From the NCBI RefSeq assembly GCF_022836495.1, contig NZ_BQXM01000001.1:1-64000 (forward strand): DNA of 64,000 nt. The letters are read 5' to 3'. Position numbers and translations under genes: made by a program. Numbering within the stretch: the first letter of the stretch is position 1; each line of letters begins with the position of its first letter. The stretch comes from Desulforhabdus sp. TSK (GTDB taxonomy: Bacteria; Desulfobacterota; Syntrophobacteria; Syntrophobacterales; Syntrophobacteraceae). Shown one piece after another: positions 16,268 to 25,144 of the stretch. The notes under the pieces are model-generated. The model searched no databases and had not been told where the DNA came from. It was given only the letters and a program-made list of their open reading frames with translations.

Positions 16268-16666
16268 ATGGATGTTTCCGATGGAACGATCCTGGTCATG
16301 AAAGAGCGTGCTCAACAGGCGGCGGGGAACAGCTACTGCCGATACAGCCGCTTCCCGGTGGGGGCGGCTGTGCTGACGGAAACGGGGGAGATCCACACCG
16401 GATGCAACGTTGAAAACGTTTCGTACGGACTGACGGTGTGCGCCGAACGGACGGCCATTTTCAAAGCCATTTCCGAGGGATGCCGGAAAATCCTTGCGGT
16501 GGTGGTCTACACCCCCACTGAACATGCCGTCACGCCCTGCGGCGCCTGCCGGCAGGTCATCAATGAATTCGGTCCCAACGCACGCATCGTCAGCTTTTGC
16601 GCTTCCGAGCACCGGATCGATACCGCCCTGGACCGCCTCCTGCCCCACCCCTTCCAAGCCTTCTGA
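16268..16666 (+). CDS. cdd: cytidine deaminase
   Basis: This 132-residue enzyme has the usual length of the tetrameric class. It deaminates cytidine and deoxycytidine to uridine and deoxyuridine for pyrimidine salvage. Zinc ligands are Cys58, Cys91 and Cys94, and the catalytic base is Glu60 (CNVENVSYGLTVCAERTA, TPCGACRQVINEFGP). The N-terminal SRFPVGAAVLTETG stretch is typical. A uridine phosphorylase-like gene lies nearby at 20092, which could take the uridine further, although the two are not in one operon. Confidence 0.93.
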   Translation: MDVSDGTILVMKERAQQAAGNSYCRYSRFPVGAAVLTETGEIHTGCNVENVSYGLTVCAERTAIFKAISEGCRKILAVVVYTPTEHAVTPCGACRQVINEFGPNARIVSFCASEHRIDTALDRLLPHPFQAF

Positions 16667-16757
16667 ACCCTCCGCCTCGAGAAGCCAGGGGATGAAACGC
16701 CCGGTTTTCTGAATCTAATCTCCGGCCCGCTGACTTCCGCTTTTCTCGCCCGCTCCT

Positions 16758-17723
16758 CTAGATCGAAGCTCCCGTTTTTCCGAAAGACATCCAAATCCTT
16801 TTTGCCGAGCTGACACAGGCCAGGGCTATGCCCCCGGCGACGACACCCGCCAGGACATTCAGGAGGGTAGGCGCCAGTGCAGCCAGCACCCCACCGACGC
16901 CGGGCGCCCCACGAACCATTTCGGGTGCGTGATGCAGCACCTCATGCGAATGGGGGAGTCCGTGCACCAGGATGCCTCCACCCACCATGAACATGGCTGC
17001 CGTCCCGGCGATGGACAGGGTTTTCATGAGGTAGGGCGCCATCCCCGAAAGGAATACGCCGACGGTGCGCCGAACGCCCCCCCATGCCCCCCGGGTGCTG
17101 GTCTTGACCAGGTAGAAGCCGGCGTCGTCCAGCTTGACAATACCGGCCACCAGCCCATAGACGCCGAAGGTCATGATGACGGCAATACCGGCCACCACGG
17201 CCACCTGGGTGGGGAATTCCGCTTCCTGTACAGTGCCCAGTGCAATGACGATGATTTCAGCGGACAGGATGAAATCCGTACGGATCGCGCCCCGGATTTT
17301 TTCCTTCTCCAAAGCCACCAGGTCCATGTTCGGGTCGCTGAGGGCTTTAACGATCTCTAAAGGTTCGGATTGGCTGTTGTTCCTGCTGTGCAGAAACTTG
17401 TGCGCGAGCTTTTCAAACCCTTCGAAGCATAGGAAGGCCCCGCCCACCATCAACAGGGGGGTGACGGCCCAGGGGGCCACAGCGCTCATGAGGAGCGCCG
17501 CCGGCACCAGGATCAGCTTGTTTCTCATGGAGCCTTTGCCCACGGCCCACACCACCGGCAGCTCACGCTCTGCACGCACGCCTGCTACCTGCTCAGCGTT
17601 CAGCGCCAGGTCATCCCCCAGCACACCGGCGGTTTTCTTGGCTGCGACCTTCGTCATGAGGGCCACATCGTCCAATACGGATGCAATGTCGTCGATGAGA
17701 GCCAAAAGACTGGAACCGGCCAC
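16758..17723 (-). CDS. DUF808 (YedI-like) inner membrane protein
   Basis: A 321-residue membrane protein of the DUF808 family. After the start it reads VAGSSLLALIDDIASVLDDV then KKTAGVLGDDLALNAEQVAG, the family hallmark. Several hydrophobic spans follow (LILVPAALLMSAVAPWAVTP, VAVVAGIAVIMTFGVYGLVA, TLLNVLAGVVAGGIALACV). The GTG at 17723 is preferred over an ATG at 17768 because AAGGAGT lies just upstream and family members begin near this point. Function is unknown for the family. Confidence 0.85.
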   Translation of the reverse strand: MAGSSLLALIDDIASVLDDVALMTKVAAKKTAGVLGDDLALNAEQVAGVRAERELPVVWAVGKGSMRNKLILVPAALLMSAVAPWAVTPLLMVGGAFLCFEGFEKLAHKFLHSRNNSQSEPLEIVKALSDPNMDLVALEKEKIRGAIRTDFILSAEIIVIALGTVQEAEFPTQVAVVAGIAVIMTFGVYGLVAGIVKLDDAGFYLVKTSTRGAWGGVRRTVGVFLSGMAPYLMKTLSIAGTAAMFMVGGGILVHGLPHSHEVLHHAPEMVRGAPGVGGVLAALAPTLLNVLAGVVAGGIALACVSSAKRIWMSFGKTGASI

Positions 17724-18003
17724 GTGTGGACTCCTTGCTTTTGAAGAGAGAATGCGGCACTGAAACATCTTGTCATTTCTATATATAGAGCACTTTGTGC
17801 ACAGAAATGCCGCAGGGAGTCAAGGGGTCTGTTTGTCTTTTGCCATACGGAAGAGCTTCTGCTATAGGATTTATCCAGCTGCAACCAGAAATCTTTTCCC
17901 CTGCTCCCTCGTCCTTTGTGCCGGCTGTGGCCTGCAAAATATCCCGGCTTGTGCGGCATTTATCTTGTTGTCACACGGCCTCGTGATGGAAAGGAGAAGT
18001 TCC

Positions 18004-19161
18004 ATGAATGTTGTTTTCATTTCACCGAATTTCCCGCCCACCTATTACCTGTTCTGCACAGCCCTCAGACAGGCAGGCGCCACTGTGCTGGGCATTGGAG
18101 ACGCCGCCTGTGACGATCTGCGCCCGGAGCTTCGAGACGCTCTGACAGAGTACTACCGGGTTTCGACTATGTCTGACTACGATGTCATGCTGCGGGCCTG
18201 CGGCTTTTTCACCCACAAGTATGGCAAGATCGATCGTATCGAATCCCACACGGAATTCTGGCTGGACGTCGATGCAGGCCTGCGTGAGGACTTCAATGTG
18301 TTCGGGCAGAAACCGGCCGATCTCTCCGTCAACCGCCACAAGATGGGGATGAAGGCCCGCTTCATGGAAGCGGGCATCCCCTGCGCCAGGGGGATTCTTG
18401 CGTCCGATTCGGCTTCGGTGGAGACGTTCGTGAAAGAGTGCGGGTACCCCGTCATCTTCAAACCGGATCAGGGAGTCGGTGCGGCGGGGACTTTCAAGGT
18501 TTCAAGCGATCAGGAAATGAAGGCCGCCCTGGAGATGCTCCCCGAGGGCTATATGGTGGAAGCGGTCCTCGAAGGAGACCTTCTCAGCTTCGACGGCCTT
18601 ACGGACCGGGACGGCAAAATCGTCTTTTGTACGGCCCACCACTTTTCCGGCGGGATCATGGAGATCGTGAGCGAGAGGCGTCCCATGCACTACTATTCCC
18701 TGCGCGATATTCCTCCATTGCTGGAAGAACTGGGCCGACGGACGGTGGAGGCATTTCAGGTCCGGGAGCGCTTCTTTCACATCGAATTCTTTCGCAAAGA
18801 CGCCGCCCATTATTACGCCCTCGAAATCAATGTGCGCCCCCCGGGGGGATTCACCCTCGACATGATGAACTATGCCTGCGATTTCGATGTGTTCCGCTGG
18901 TGGGCGGACCTGGTCACCGGGAGCCGCGATGATTTTACGTTCGAACGCAAGTACCACGTGGCCCACGCATCCAGGCGCCATGGAATGAATTACCGCTGGG
19001 GACACGAAGAGCTCCTGGACCGTCTCGGCGTCCTCGTCGTCGCTCATCGGGAGGTCCCGCCGGCGCTGAGCGACGCCATGGGCAACTACGCCTACTTCCT
19101 CCGGACTCCTGCCCTGGATGAGCTCCTGGCAGGCATCGAGGAGGTGGAGAAGACGGCCTAA
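18004..19161 (+). CDS. ATP-grasp domain carboxylate-amine ligase-like protein
   Basis: A 385-residue ATP-grasp protein. The N-terminal pre-ATP-grasp region (VVFISPNFPPTYYLFCTALR) is Rossmann-like. The ATP-grasp core contains NRHKMGMKARFMEAGIPCAR, YPVIFKPDQGVGAAGTFKVS and the metal-binding EFFRKDAAHYYALEINVRPP. Such enzymes join a carboxylate to an amine through an acyl phosphate. The product here is unknown. AAAGGAGAAG lies before ATG 18004. It converges on an esterase gene with a 4-bp overlap, an arrangement that limits readthrough but is not an operon. Confidence 0.85.
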   Translation: MNVVFISPNFPPTYYLFCTALRQAGATVLGIGDAACDDLRPELRDALTEYYRVSTMSDYDVMLRACGFFTHKYGKIDRIESHTEFWLDVDAGLREDFNVFGQKPADLSVNRHKMGMKARFMEAGIPCARGILASDSASVETFVKECGYPVIFKPDQGVGAAGTFKVSSDQEMKAALEMLPEGYMVEAVLEGDLLSFDGLTDRDGKIVFCTAHHFSGGIMEIVSERRPMHYYSLRDIPPLLEELGRRTVEAFQVRERFFHIEFFRKDAAHYYALEINVRPPGGFTLDMMNYACDFDVFRWWADLVTGSRDDFTFERKYHVAHASRRHGMNYRWGHEELLDRLGVLVVAHREVPPALSDAMGNYAYFLRTPALDELLAGIEEVEKTA

Positions 19162-19946
19162 ATGCCCTTGGCGTCTTCCAGGAGCCACAGCAGGATATCG
19201 GCGAGGCGTGCCTGCCATGCCTGCTCGTTGTGAAAGTGATCGGGGGCCACCACGTAGCGCAATTCGTGGTCCCCCAGGCCGATGCTCTTGAGATGATGGT
19301 AGAAGTCCCGGGTGGCGCTCACGTAGTCCAGGTAGAGGTCGTAGAACCAGTAGCGCTCCAGGGACCCCGTATCCATGTAGAGCTTGCACCATCGGCCGGT
19401 GGGGGCGTTCCAGAGCCTGAAGACGGCGCCGTCCGCCCACATGACCGAGGGCGAAACGGCTCCCATGCGGCCAAAGGCTTCCGGGTGCGTCTTTCCGATG
19501 ACGAGGCTCATGAGTCCGCCCAGGCTGGCTCCCAAAACTCCTGTCCAGTGAGGCTCGGGAAGCGTGCGGTACGTCCGGTCGATGAACGGCTTCAGGTGAT
19601 TCACGAGAAAATCCACGAAGAGCCATCCTCGTCCCTGAGCGCCCACAGAGGGTTCCGGCCATGGGGAATATTCACTGAAGCGATCGGGGAGATGATCGAT
19701 GGCGACGACGATCCAGGGCCGCAGCTGTCCTTCGCCGATGAGCCGATCCAGGGTCGTATTGGCGCACCAGGTGTGATAGATGGCCGATTCGGGATGGTTG
19801 TAGACATTTTGTCCGTCCAGCATATAGAGCACCGGGAAGCGGTCGTTCGGTTGCGCTTCATAGGCATCGGGTGTGTAGGTCCGGAGGGTCCTGACCACGC
19901 CTTCGGGCTCGGAATAAAAATCTCGAAGAATTTGAATATAGCTCAT
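19158..19946 (-). CDS. putative esterase, enterochelin esterase/esterase D-like
   Basis: A 262-residue alpha/beta hydrolase. FPVLYMLDGQNVYNHPESAI is the family signature, the nucleophile elbow is GASLGG, and a late VAPDHFHNEQAW supplies the His. The start at 19946 (MSYIQILRDF) is preferred to 19958 because GGGAGT precedes it at good spacing. It has no signal peptide, so it acts in the cytoplasm. The substrate is unknown; relatives cleave S-formylglutathione, siderophore esters or mycolates. The nearest neighbour, on the opposite strand, is the ATP-grasp gene. Confidence 0.82.
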   Translation of the reverse strand: MSYIQILRDFYSEPEGVVRTLRTYTPDAYEAQPNDRFPVLYMLDGQNVYNHPESAIYHTWCANTTLDRLIGEGQLRPWIVVAIDHLPDRFSEYSPWPEPSVGAQGRGWLFVDFLVNHLKPFIDRTYRTLPEPHWTGVLGASLGGLMSLVIGKTHPEAFGRMGAVSPSVMWADGAVFRLWNAPTGRWCKLYMDTGSLERYWFYDLYLDYVSATRDFYHHLKSIGLGDHELRYVVAPDHFHNEQAWQARLADILLWLLEDAKGI

Positions 19947-20091
19947 GTTTACTCCCATCGTCGCAATGTGAATGGCCCGCCCTTTGAGGGCTGCTTTGCC
20001 TGTATGATGGGCGAGGAATGTTCAAAATTCAAGGGAATTGTCCGCACCGTCCGTGCCTGACTTGGAGGGAGTGGAGGAGAAACGGCATCCC

Positions 20092-20997
20092 ATGGAACAC
20101 CATGAGCCCAAATATCACATCGGCTTCAGCCGGGAGGATCTGGGGGACGATCCTCCGACCTTTGCACTCCTGTGCGGAGACCCGGAGCGGGCCGCCCGTA
20201 TCGCCCTGGAAACGGATGGAGTGCGCCTGGAAAAAGTCCTGTCGGAAAGACGGGGCTTGAACAGCTACCTCGTGTCGCTTCCGGGTGGGCGGCGTGTCGT
20301 TTCGGCGACGAGCGGCATGGGGGCTCCGTCTCTCAGCATCGTGGTGAACGAGCTCTATGCTGTTGGAATCCGCCAAATCCTGCGCATCGGCACTTCCGGT
20401 TCCATTCAAAGGAACGTCAAGGTGGGGAGCATCGTCATTACGCGGGCGGCTCTCTGCCGTCAGGGTGCCGCAGCGGACATCGCTCCCCTCGAATACCCGG
20501 CCGCGGCCAATCCCTTCGTCACGGCAGCTCTCGTGCAGGCGGCACGGGAGCTCCAGGTGGACTGGCACCTGGGGGTCACCGCCTCGGTGGACACGTTCTA
20601 CGAGGGCCAGGAGCGCATGGCATCTTCGGCCAATCCACATCTCCAGCGGTGGCTGGGAGGGATTTCCCTTCCCAGGGAGCTCCTCCGTCACCTGGGTGTT
20701 CCCAGAGAACGGTTGGAGGGTGTTCCGCAAGAGGGACTCCGCGTGGGGGGCATCACGGAAGAATACCGCGGGCTGAACGTACTCAATTACGAGATGGAAT
20801 CTGGGACGCTTCTCAAAATGTCCGGGGTATATGGTTTTGCCGGGGCATGCGTGTGTGCCGTCGTGGCGGATCGCACCACCAGTGAGCACGTGGCGCGTGA
20901 TTTGGTGGGAGCTGCCGAAGCAAATGCCATCCAGGTGGCATTGCGTGCCGTGGAAATCCTGGATCCCGAATACTTGAAGCCCCGCTACTGGGGATGA
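20092..20997 (+). CDS. nucleoside phosphorylase, uridine phosphorylase-like
   Basis: A 301-residue NP-I family phosphorylase. It contains LLCGDPERA for phosphate binding, VVSATSGMGAPSLSIVVNEL, ILRIGTSGSIQ and the ribose-contacting EMES motif in LNYEMESGTLLKM. It would cleave uridine or a related nucleoside with phosphate to base plus ribose 1-phosphate. The length is greater than the E. coli enzyme (253) because of extra sequence around residues 180-215. The ATG at 20092 is used; a TTG at 20038 and a GTG at 20071 in frame are alternatives. The 3' end is partly duplicated downstream. Confidence 0.82.
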   Translation: MEHHEPKYHIGFSREDLGDDPPTFALLCGDPERAARIALETDGVRLEKVLSERRGLNSYLVSLPGGRRVVSATSGMGAPSLSIVVNELYAVGIRQILRIGTSGSIQRNVKVGSIVITRAALCRQGAAADIAPLEYPAAANPFVTAALVQAARELQVDWHLGVTASVDTFYEGQERMASSANPHLQRWLGGISLPRELLRHLGVPRERLEGVPQEGLRVGGITEEYRGLNVLNYEMESGTLLKMSGVYGFAGACVCAVVADRTTSEHVARDLVGAAEANAIQVALRAVEILDPEYLKPRYWG

Positions 20998-21062
20998 AGC
21001 GATCCGTCGAAAGATGACATCACGGTTTTGGATCCTGTAGCCCCGCTACTGGAGATGAAGCC
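20978..21062. repeat. direct repeat of the uridine phosphorylase 3' end
   Basis: AGCCCCGCTACTGGGGATGA at 20978-20997 recurs with one mismatch at 21039-21058, and the similarity extends into flanking bases (GGATCC about 15-20 bp upstream in both, AGC downstream). The second copy lies in the spacer before aguB. Confidence 0.7.
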
Positions 21063-21114
21063 TAAACAGTGTTTCATTTTTCTCAGCGCCTGTCAGCGTT
21101 TTCAGCGTCCCGCT

Positions 21115-21996
21115 TCAGTCCCGGTACCGCCGCAGGAGGTCCTGGTAGGCATCGATGCGTCGGTCCCTCAGGAATGGCCAGACGCGTCGGACGGATTCAC
21201 TGCGCTCCAGGTCGATGGCGACCACTTTCACTTCTTCCCGGTCGTGAGAGGCTCTCGCGAGCATTTCCCCCTGCGGGCCGGCCGCGAAGCTGTTTCCCCA
21301 GAAGAGCTGTCCTCTGCCCGCTTCCGGCGAGGGCTCAAAACCCACCCGGTTCACGCTGAGGACCGGCAGCCCGTTGGCGACGGCGTGTCCCCGTTGGACG
21401 GTGATCCACGCGTTCAACTGTCGCTCCTGCTCGTCGGGCGGATCGCCGGGGTCCCATCCGATGGCCGTGGGATAGATCAGGACATCCGCCCCGGCCAGAG
21501 CCATGAGGCGCGCCGCCTCGGGATACCACTGGTCCCAGCACACCAGGACTCCCAGTTTGCCCAGGGATGTGGCAATGGGGTGGAATCCCGGGTCCCCTGG
21601 AGTGAAATAATACTTCTCATAATACCCTGGGTCATCGGGGATGTGCATTTTGCGGTAAATTCCGGCAATGGAGCCGTCCCGCTCCAGGACGACCGCCGTA
21701 TTGTGATAGATGCCGGCCGCGCGCCGTTCGAAAAGAGATGTCACGAGGACGATGCCGAGCTCCCGGGCGAGGGTGCCGAAGCTTTCCGTGGAGGGGCCGG
21801 GGATGGGCTCGGCCAGGTCGAAGCGTTCAGGGTCCTCTGTCTGGCAAAAATAGAGCCCCGTATGAAGCTCCTGGAGCACGACGAGCTGTGCCCCCTCGGA
21901 AACCGCCCTGCGGATGCCGGCCGTGCTTTCGGCAATGTTGTCGGTCCGGCTGCCGGAGCAGCTCTGCTGAACGAGGCCTGCGAGGATCTTTTTCAT
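21115..21996 (-). CDS. aguB: N-carbamoylputrescine amidase
   Basis: A 293-residue nitrilase-superfamily enzyme that hydrolyses N-carbamoylputrescine to putrescine, CO2 and ammonia. The catalytic triad is Glu43 (LQELHTGLYF), Lys116 (IYRKMHIPDDPGYYEKYYFT) and Cys153 (VLVCWDQWYPEAAR). The GDPGF and YPTAIGWDPGD stretches are typical of AguB. Its ATG overlaps the aguA stop (ATGA), so the two steps are translationally coupled. The pair makes putrescine from agmatine. Confidence 0.93.
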   Translation of the reverse strand: MKKILAGLVQQSCSGSRTDNIAESTAGIRRAVSEGAQLVVLQELHTGLYFCQTEDPERFDLAEPIPGPSTESFGTLARELGIVLVTSLFERRAAGIYHNTAVVLERDGSIAGIYRKMHIPDDPGYYEKYYFTPGDPGFHPIATSLGKLGVLVCWDQWYPEAARLMALAGADVLIYPTAIGWDPGDPPDEQERQLNAWITVQRGHAVANGLPVLSVNRVGFEPSPEAGRGQLFWGNSFAAGPQGEMLARASHDREEVKVVAIDLERSESVRRVWPFLRDRRIDAYQDLLRRYRD

Positions 21997-23018
21997 AGAA
22001 AAGCTCCTTTGGGAAACTGCATGGTGACGCAGTGGAGGGATCCATTCTGCAGCAGGAGGGGGCTGCAGTCGATGCCGAAGACCTGTCGGCCCGGGAAGGC
22101 CTGTCGGATCGCAGCCAGCGCTGCTTCATCTGCGGCGTCGCCGTAAATGGGAGCGAGGACTGCACCGTTGAGGACCAAAAAATTGGCATACGTCGCGGGA
22201 AGTCGCGCCCCCGCGGCATCGAAGCGGGGTGCGGGCCAGGGCAGGGGAATCAGCCGGTAGGGGGCTCCCTTCCGGGTCGTGAATGCCTTGAGCTCCTCGC
22301 TCATGGCCCTCAGGGCATCGTAGTGGATGTCTGACGGATCGTCGCAGGCTGTGTAAAGGATCGTATCGTCCGGACAGAGCCTCGCCAGGGTGTCCACGTG
22401 TGAATCCGTGTCGTCGCCCTCCAGAAAGCCATGCTCCAGCCACAGGAAATAGTCGGCGCCCAGGAGTGACCCGAGCTCGGCTTCGATCTCCTTGCGGTTC
22501 AGATGAGGATTTCGATTGGGGCCGAGGAGGCATTCAGCCGTGGTGAGGATGGTGCCGTTCCCGTCGGATTCAATGCTCCCGCCTTCCAGGATCAGCCCTA
22601 CGGTTTTCAGGGGATTTCCTTGAAACGCGCCCTTCAGGTAAAGCTCCCGGGTGATGCGGTTGTCCAGGTCTGCCGGGAACTTCAGCCCCCAGCCATTGAA
22701 GCCGAAATCCAGGAGGAGAGGGGATCCGTTTTCCAGTATGGTGATGGGGCCAAAATCCCGTGCCCAGGTGTCGTTGGTGTCGACCTCGTGGATGTGGAGG
22801 CGGTCCATAAAGATTCCGGCCCGCTTCAGCCGGAGGGAGATCTCGGCCGCACCGGGGCATACCAGGAGGCAGTGCTCGAAACGTGTGATGTACTGAAGGA
22901 TTTCCAGGTAAACCGCCTGTACTGCCTCCAGGTGGCCGCACCAGTCCGTGTTGGAGTGCGGCCAGGCCAGAAGCACCCCGTCTTGTTCCTCCCACTCAGC
23001 GGGTAGTCTTCGATGCAT
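21993..23018 (-). CDS. aguA: agmatine deiminase
   Basis: A 341-residue enzyme of the peptidyl-arginine deiminase fold that converts agmatine to N-carbamoylputrescine and ammonia. Motifs include LPAEWEEQDGVLLAWPHSNT, NDTWARDFGPI, LEGGSIESDGNGTILTT and the late catalytic Cys330 in NGSLHCVTMQFP. The ATG at 23018 has an AAAGGAAGG site. It is the first gene of a two-gene operon with aguB. No arginine decarboxylase is in the window. Confidence 0.93.
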   Translation of the reverse strand: MHRRLPAEWEEQDGVLLAWPHSNTDWCGHLEAVQAVYLEILQYITRFEHCLLVCPGAAEISLRLKRAGIFMDRLHIHEVDTNDTWARDFGPITILENGSPLLLDFGFNGWGLKFPADLDNRITRELYLKGAFQGNPLKTVGLILEGGSIESDGNGTILTTAECLLGPNRNPHLNRKEIEAELGSLLGADYFLWLEHGFLEGDDTDSHVDTLARLCPDDTILYTACDDPSDIHYDALRAMSEELKAFTTRKGAPYRLIPLPWPAPRFDAAGARLPATYANFLVLNGAVLAPIYGDAADEAALAAIRQAFPGRQVFGIDCSPLLLQNGSLHCVTMQFPKGAFL

Positions 23019-23254
23019 GTGCCCTTCCTTTGCTAGGATTGTCCCCGGCGATGAAACCATCGATCCGGCCGGGGTAGCGAAGGGTATAGCGGAGATTTTC
23101 CATAAAGACAACCCGGCAGGTTGTGGGGATGTCTGGCGACTCGATCTGCAGCCTGTTCTCCGCAGGATGGAAGTTGTACCTTTGGAAAAGATGCCCCATA
23201 ATGAACAGCCGCTGTTACCTGGAGCCCCCCAAAAAACAACTGAAGGAAAATGTC

Positions 23255-23656
23255 ATGAAAAAGGACGATCGCAGTTCCATACAGAAGCTGATTCTGGCCC
23301 TCGAAGCGGCGGCACAGGAAATACGGATCCTTGAAGCCCAGGGGAAAAAGGCCTTGTTTTCCGATGACGATAAAGAGGCATACACCCGGAAGCTCAATGA
23401 GAAAGCCTTCCTCTTGATGGATCTTCCAGAGATGGCAGCCCCTTTCCTTGAAAAAATGGAAAGGGATGCGGCCCGCGATATCCGCTTCGTTTTGAATGAC
23501 TTCGCCCGGAGGGCCGGTCAGGCCATGGAGCTTTCAAGCCTTTTCTACCTTTCCGCACTGCTCTACCCCGACGATTACCGGGAAGGGGACAAGAACGATC
23601 TCGAAAAGTTCATTGGTAGTCTGAAAGAAACGTATCCCACCGAGGGGGCCCTGTGA
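23255..23656 (+). CDS. uncharacterised 133-residue protein cotranscribed with a potassium channel
   Basis: I do not recognise this family. The start at 23255 (MKKDDRSSIQKLILALEAAA) has a GAAGG site; an ORF start at 23123 runs through upstream sequence without a ribosome-binding site. The protein is mostly helical and charged, soluble, with no signal peptide, and includes EAYTRKLNEKAFLLMDLPEM and ELSSLFYLSALLYPDDYREG. Its stop overlaps the GTG of the channel gene by 2 bp, so coupled translation is likely. A cytoplasmic partner or regulator of the channel is one possibility. Confidence 0.65.
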   Translation: MKKDDRSSIQKLILALEAAAQEIRILEAQGKKALFSDDDKEAYTRKLNEKAFLLMDLPEMAAPFLEKMERDAARDIRFVLNDFARRAGQAMELSSLFYLSALLYPDDYREGDKNDLEKFIGSLKETYPTEGAL

Positions 23657-24474
23657 ATGAAATAAAGGTCAGGCTCAGGATTTTTCTCATTCTCTTTTTC
23701 CTGCTGATGGTTTTGGGTGCGGTGGGCTTCATGCTCATCGAAGATGCATCCCTCATTGATTCCATTTATTTCATCGTCGTCACCATGGCCACGGTGGGTT
23801 ACGGGGACGTTCACCCCTTTACTCCGCTCGGCAAAGTCTTCGCTCTCCTCATCATCGTCATGGGGGTCGGGATCTTTCTGGGGGTGGTGGCCAATGCTAC
23901 CGAATTGATGTTGAGCAGGAGGGAGCGGGAATCCAAGCTGGAGAAGCTCAACATGGTCATCGGCGTCTTCTTCAGCGAAGTGGGTACATCGCTCCTGAGG
24001 ATGTTCTCACATTACGATCCGGACTTCAGTCGAATCAGGAAAGAATTGATCATTACGGACCGTTGGACTCAGAGTGATTTTCTCGCTGTGAACCGACATC
24101 TGAGGGAATATTCTTATGAGGTTTCCATCCGCAAGGTCGATTTTGAGGGACTGCGGGACGCATTGCTGGAAAGGCGTGCTTTCATGCTGAGACTCCTGGA
24201 AAATCCCGTTCTGCTGGAGCACGAAGCCTTCACGGACCTCCTGCGTGGGGTTTTCCACCTGACGGAAGAGCTGGCCTGCAGGTCGGCTGTAAGGGAGATA
24301 CCCGAGACGGACAAGGCTCATCTGGGGGGCGACATCAAGAGGGCCTACCTGCTGCTGCTCGACCAGTGGCTGAAATATATGCTTTATCTCAAAATCAATT
24401 ACCCTTATCTTTACTCCCTCGCCATGAGGACAAACCCGTTCGATCTGAAGGCGTCACCCATCGTCAAGGAGTAG
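23653..24474 (+). CDS. two-helix potassium channel with unusual C-terminal domain
   Basis: A 273-residue ion channel. Membrane helix 1 is at about residues 9-29, the pore helix and filter TMATVGYGD are at 44-52, and helix 2 is near 62-88. The TVGYGD filter is that of K+ channels. Residues about 90-270 form a soluble helical domain without the usual RCK/TrkA-N nucleotide-binding motif, so gating is not predictable. The GTG start at 23653 couples it to the upstream gene. It converges on a DsbA-family gene. Confidence 0.85.
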   Translation: MNEIKVRLRIFLILFFLLMVLGAVGFMLIEDASLIDSIYFIVVTMATVGYGDVHPFTPLGKVFALLIIVMGVGIFLGVVANATELMLSRRERESKLEKLNMVIGVFFSEVGTSLLRMFSHYDPDFSRIRKELIITDRWTQSDFLAVNRHLREYSYEVSIRKVDFEGLRDALLERRAFMLRLLENPVLLEHEAFTDLLRGVFHLTEELACRSAVREIPETDKAHLGGDIKRAYLLLLDQWLKYMLYLKINYPYLYSLAMRTNPFDLKASPIVKE

Positions 24475-24494
24475 AGCGGCGGGGCGTAAGTCTT

Positions 24495-25103
24495 TCAGAG
24501 CGGCGTGTGGTGAAGTCCCTTCAATACCTGGCGGAACGCCTCGATGGAGCGGAGACCGACGATCTTGTCCCCACCGTCGAAAACGAAGGTGGGCAGCACG
24601 CTCACATCGTAGCGATCTCCTTCCTCGTGGCCGGCTTCCAGGCGGTCTTCGTACCGGTCGTCGTTGAGAGCTCTCTCCAGCTCATCCCTGTCGAGACCCA
24701 CCTGGGAGGCAATGTCGAGAAGGACGGGAACCTGGCCGATATTGCGGCCTTCGCCGAAATAGGCGTGGAAAACCGCGGCGTGAAATGTGGCGTGCTTCCC
24801 GTGGTCCCTGGCGAATTCACCGGCTTCCAGGGCTTTCCTGGTGTTGGGCAGCAGCGTGGCGTCTCCGAATGTGTAGCCATAGCGCTCTCCCTTCGTCCTC
24901 AGTTCTTCGAAGAGGCCTTTGAGGTCGTAATCGGGGAATTTTTCGGAGAGCAATACGCCTTCCGGCGGAACTTCGGGGTGCAGTTCATAGCTCACCCATT
25001 CTTCTTGGATGTCGTATTCTTTTTTCAATGCTTCTACGAGGCCTTTGCCGAGGTAGCAGAATGGACAGGTGAAATCGCTGAATATTCTGATGTGAATGGG
25101 CAT
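24495..25103 (-). CDS. DsbA-family oxidoreductase, FrnE-like
   Basis: A 202-residue thioredoxin-fold protein without a signal peptide. The active site CPFC (residues 13-16) follows IRIFSDFT, and the helical insertion contains NTRKALEAGEFARDHGKH. The cis-proline loop is SVLPTFVFDGG. FrnE-type proteins act in the cytoplasm on disulfides or polyketide-like substrates. The ATG at 25103 (MPIHIRIF) is preferred to 25157 because the extra residues do not resemble the family and AAAGGA lies upstream. Confidence 0.87.
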   Translation of the reverse strand: MPIHIRIFSDFTCPFCYLGKGLVEALKKEYDIQEEWVSYELHPEVPPEGVLLSEKFPDYDLKGLFEELRTKGERYGYTFGDATLLPNTRKALEAGEFARDHGKHATFHAAVFHAYFGEGRNIGQVPVLLDIASQVGLDRDELERALNDDRYEDRLEAGHEEGDRYDVSVLPTFVFDGGDKIVGLRSIEAFRQVLKGLHHTPL

Positions 25104-25144
25104 GGTGGGGATTAATCCTTTCCAACCGGATAGAACAGGGAGAC

